Shown: positions 63,723 through 64,000 of the stretch, one piece after another | Layout of the letters: every line of letters starts with the position of its first letter | Numbering within the stretch: the stretch's first letter is position 1 | DNA from: Alphaproteobacteria bacterium | Lineage (GTDB): Bacteria; Pseudomonadota; Alphaproteobacteria; UBA6615 | Length of the DNA: 64,000 nt | Assembly: GCA_021774575.1 (NCBI GenBank) | Contig: JAJFIX010000045.1 | Coordinates: 241,045-305,044 of the forward strand | Direction: 5' to 3' | The notes under the pieces: model-generated | What the model saw: the letters and a program-made list of their open reading frames with translations, nothing else | Databases searched by the model: none | Told to the model about the DNA's origin: nothing | Made by a program: the position numbers and the translations under genes

Positions 63723-64000
63723 ATGGCCCGCATTAGAGTACCTGGTCGCCGGGGAACCCCGGCCCAGGACCAGACCCCCCTCCAGCAACTGGCAACCAAC
63801 CCCGGCCAGTTTGGCGCCGAGCAGGCGGCCCAGGTGCAAGCCTTCGGTGGGGCGGTAAAAAGCCTGGCTTCCGCGTTTAAGTCCGGCCGGGCCCTGCAGC
63901 CGGAAGCGCCTGCGCCCCGACCTGCGCCCCCGCGCCCGATGGCCGAGTCCACCCTGCTCACCGGCGCCGACCCGGACGTCATGCCGACCCTGCCCGCACC
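63723..64000 (+). CDS. Phage-virion-like protein (partial, C-terminus beyond window)
   Basis: 92 residues of an open frame that reaches the window end; AAAGGA lies 8 bases upstream. The N-terminus RIRVPGRRGTPAQD is followed by QQLATNPGQFGAEQAAQVQ and FGGAVKSLASAF, then Pro/Ala-rich sequence. The pattern of a short RI-P start, then FGA and GGA/V segments, resembles the N-terminus of internal virion or tail proteins of tailed phages, and could mark the edge of a prophage. Codon choice is richer in GGCC/CCGG than nearby genes. Only a resemblance; no function shown. Confidence 0.6.
   Translation, partial: MARIRVPGRRGTPAQDQTPLQQLATNPGQFGAEQAAQVQAFGGAVKSLASAFKSGRALQPEAPAPRPAPPRPMAESTLLTGADPDVMPTLPA

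Noticed and set aside
1..64000. tRNA, rRNA, CRISPR arrays, insertion sequences
   Set aside because: No cloverleaf-type sequences, repeat-spacer patterns or transposase frames were found by eye; a dedicated scan would be needed to be certain.

Overview
This window reads as a chromosomal segment of a free-living alphaproteobacterium, probably of a Rhodospirillales-like lineage. The evidence is gene content and order: yejA-yejB-yejE, ruvC-ruvA-ruvB-ybgC-tolQ-tolR-tolA-tolB, serC (alphaproteobacterial type)-serA-hisZ-purA, zapA/6S RNA/5-formyl-THF cyclo-ligase, tkt-gap, efp-suhB, argD-argF-hslO and nadA-nadB-nadC. KdsB, the Tol system and lipoproteins indicate a Gram-negative envelope with Kdo-containing lipopolysaccharide. 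Coding density is very high, many neighbours overlap by 1-4 bases (ATGA or GTGA), and no rRNA, tRNA, CRISPR array or insertion sequence was seen.

Layout. 1-6281 (minus): a Yej-type oligopeptide ABC transporter (permease YejE cut by the left edge, YejB, and a binding protein with an unusual C-terminal membrane anchor), then histidinol-phosphatase and a membrane-anchored two-haem cytochrome c. 6470-9502 (plus): kdsB, prephenate dehydratase and a secreted three-repeat protein. 9506-15376: GTP cyclohydrolase II, an OmpR-type response regulator without a kinase, a small membrane protein, a MaoC/SLC13 pair and a pirin. 15526-20820 (plus): serine, histidine and purine synthesis. 20942-25557 (minus): pyrE, a second peptide ABC transporter (lipoprotein plus two permeases) and rpsU. 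25665-28110 (plus): ribokinase, a short membrane coiled-coil protein and a HAD phosphatase. 28114-37465 (minus): the tol and ruv genes, yebC, a YmdB-like phosphodiesterase, 5-formyl-THF cyclo-ligase, a probable 6S RNA, zapA and a coiled-coil protein. 37683-43304 (plus): tkt, gap, an unknown gene, thiE, efp and suhB; recX faces them. 43934-49421 (plus): two paralogous ABC-2 permeases, argD, argF, hslO and a lipoprotein. 49427-63327 (minus): trkH, folE, apaG, carD, then a tightly packed run nadA-nadB-nadC-cdd-deoC-ALDH-deoA-add-upp. From 63723 to the right edge, a plus-strand frame with phage-virion-like character begins behind its own promoter.

How genes work together. The run from cdd to upp forms a nucleoside salvage and catabolism pathway: deamination of cytidine and adenosine, phosphorolysis, uracil salvage, cleavage of deoxyribose-5-phosphate to acetaldehyde and glyceraldehyde-3-phosphate, and probably oxidation of acetaldehyde by a double-domain aldehyde dehydrogenase. 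It lies directly downstream of the de novo NAD genes on the same strand.

Most of the window is conserved core genome, and no clear-cut new system stands out. The places most worth a second look are the C-terminally anchored YejA, the ATPase-less ABC-2 permease pair, the double ALDH, the three-repeat cysteine-paired secreted protein, the rpsU gene without an obvious start codon at its ribosome-binding site, the tol locus without pal, and the phage-like gene starting at the right edge. All functional names come from recognising motifs and gene order by eye; no database search was run.
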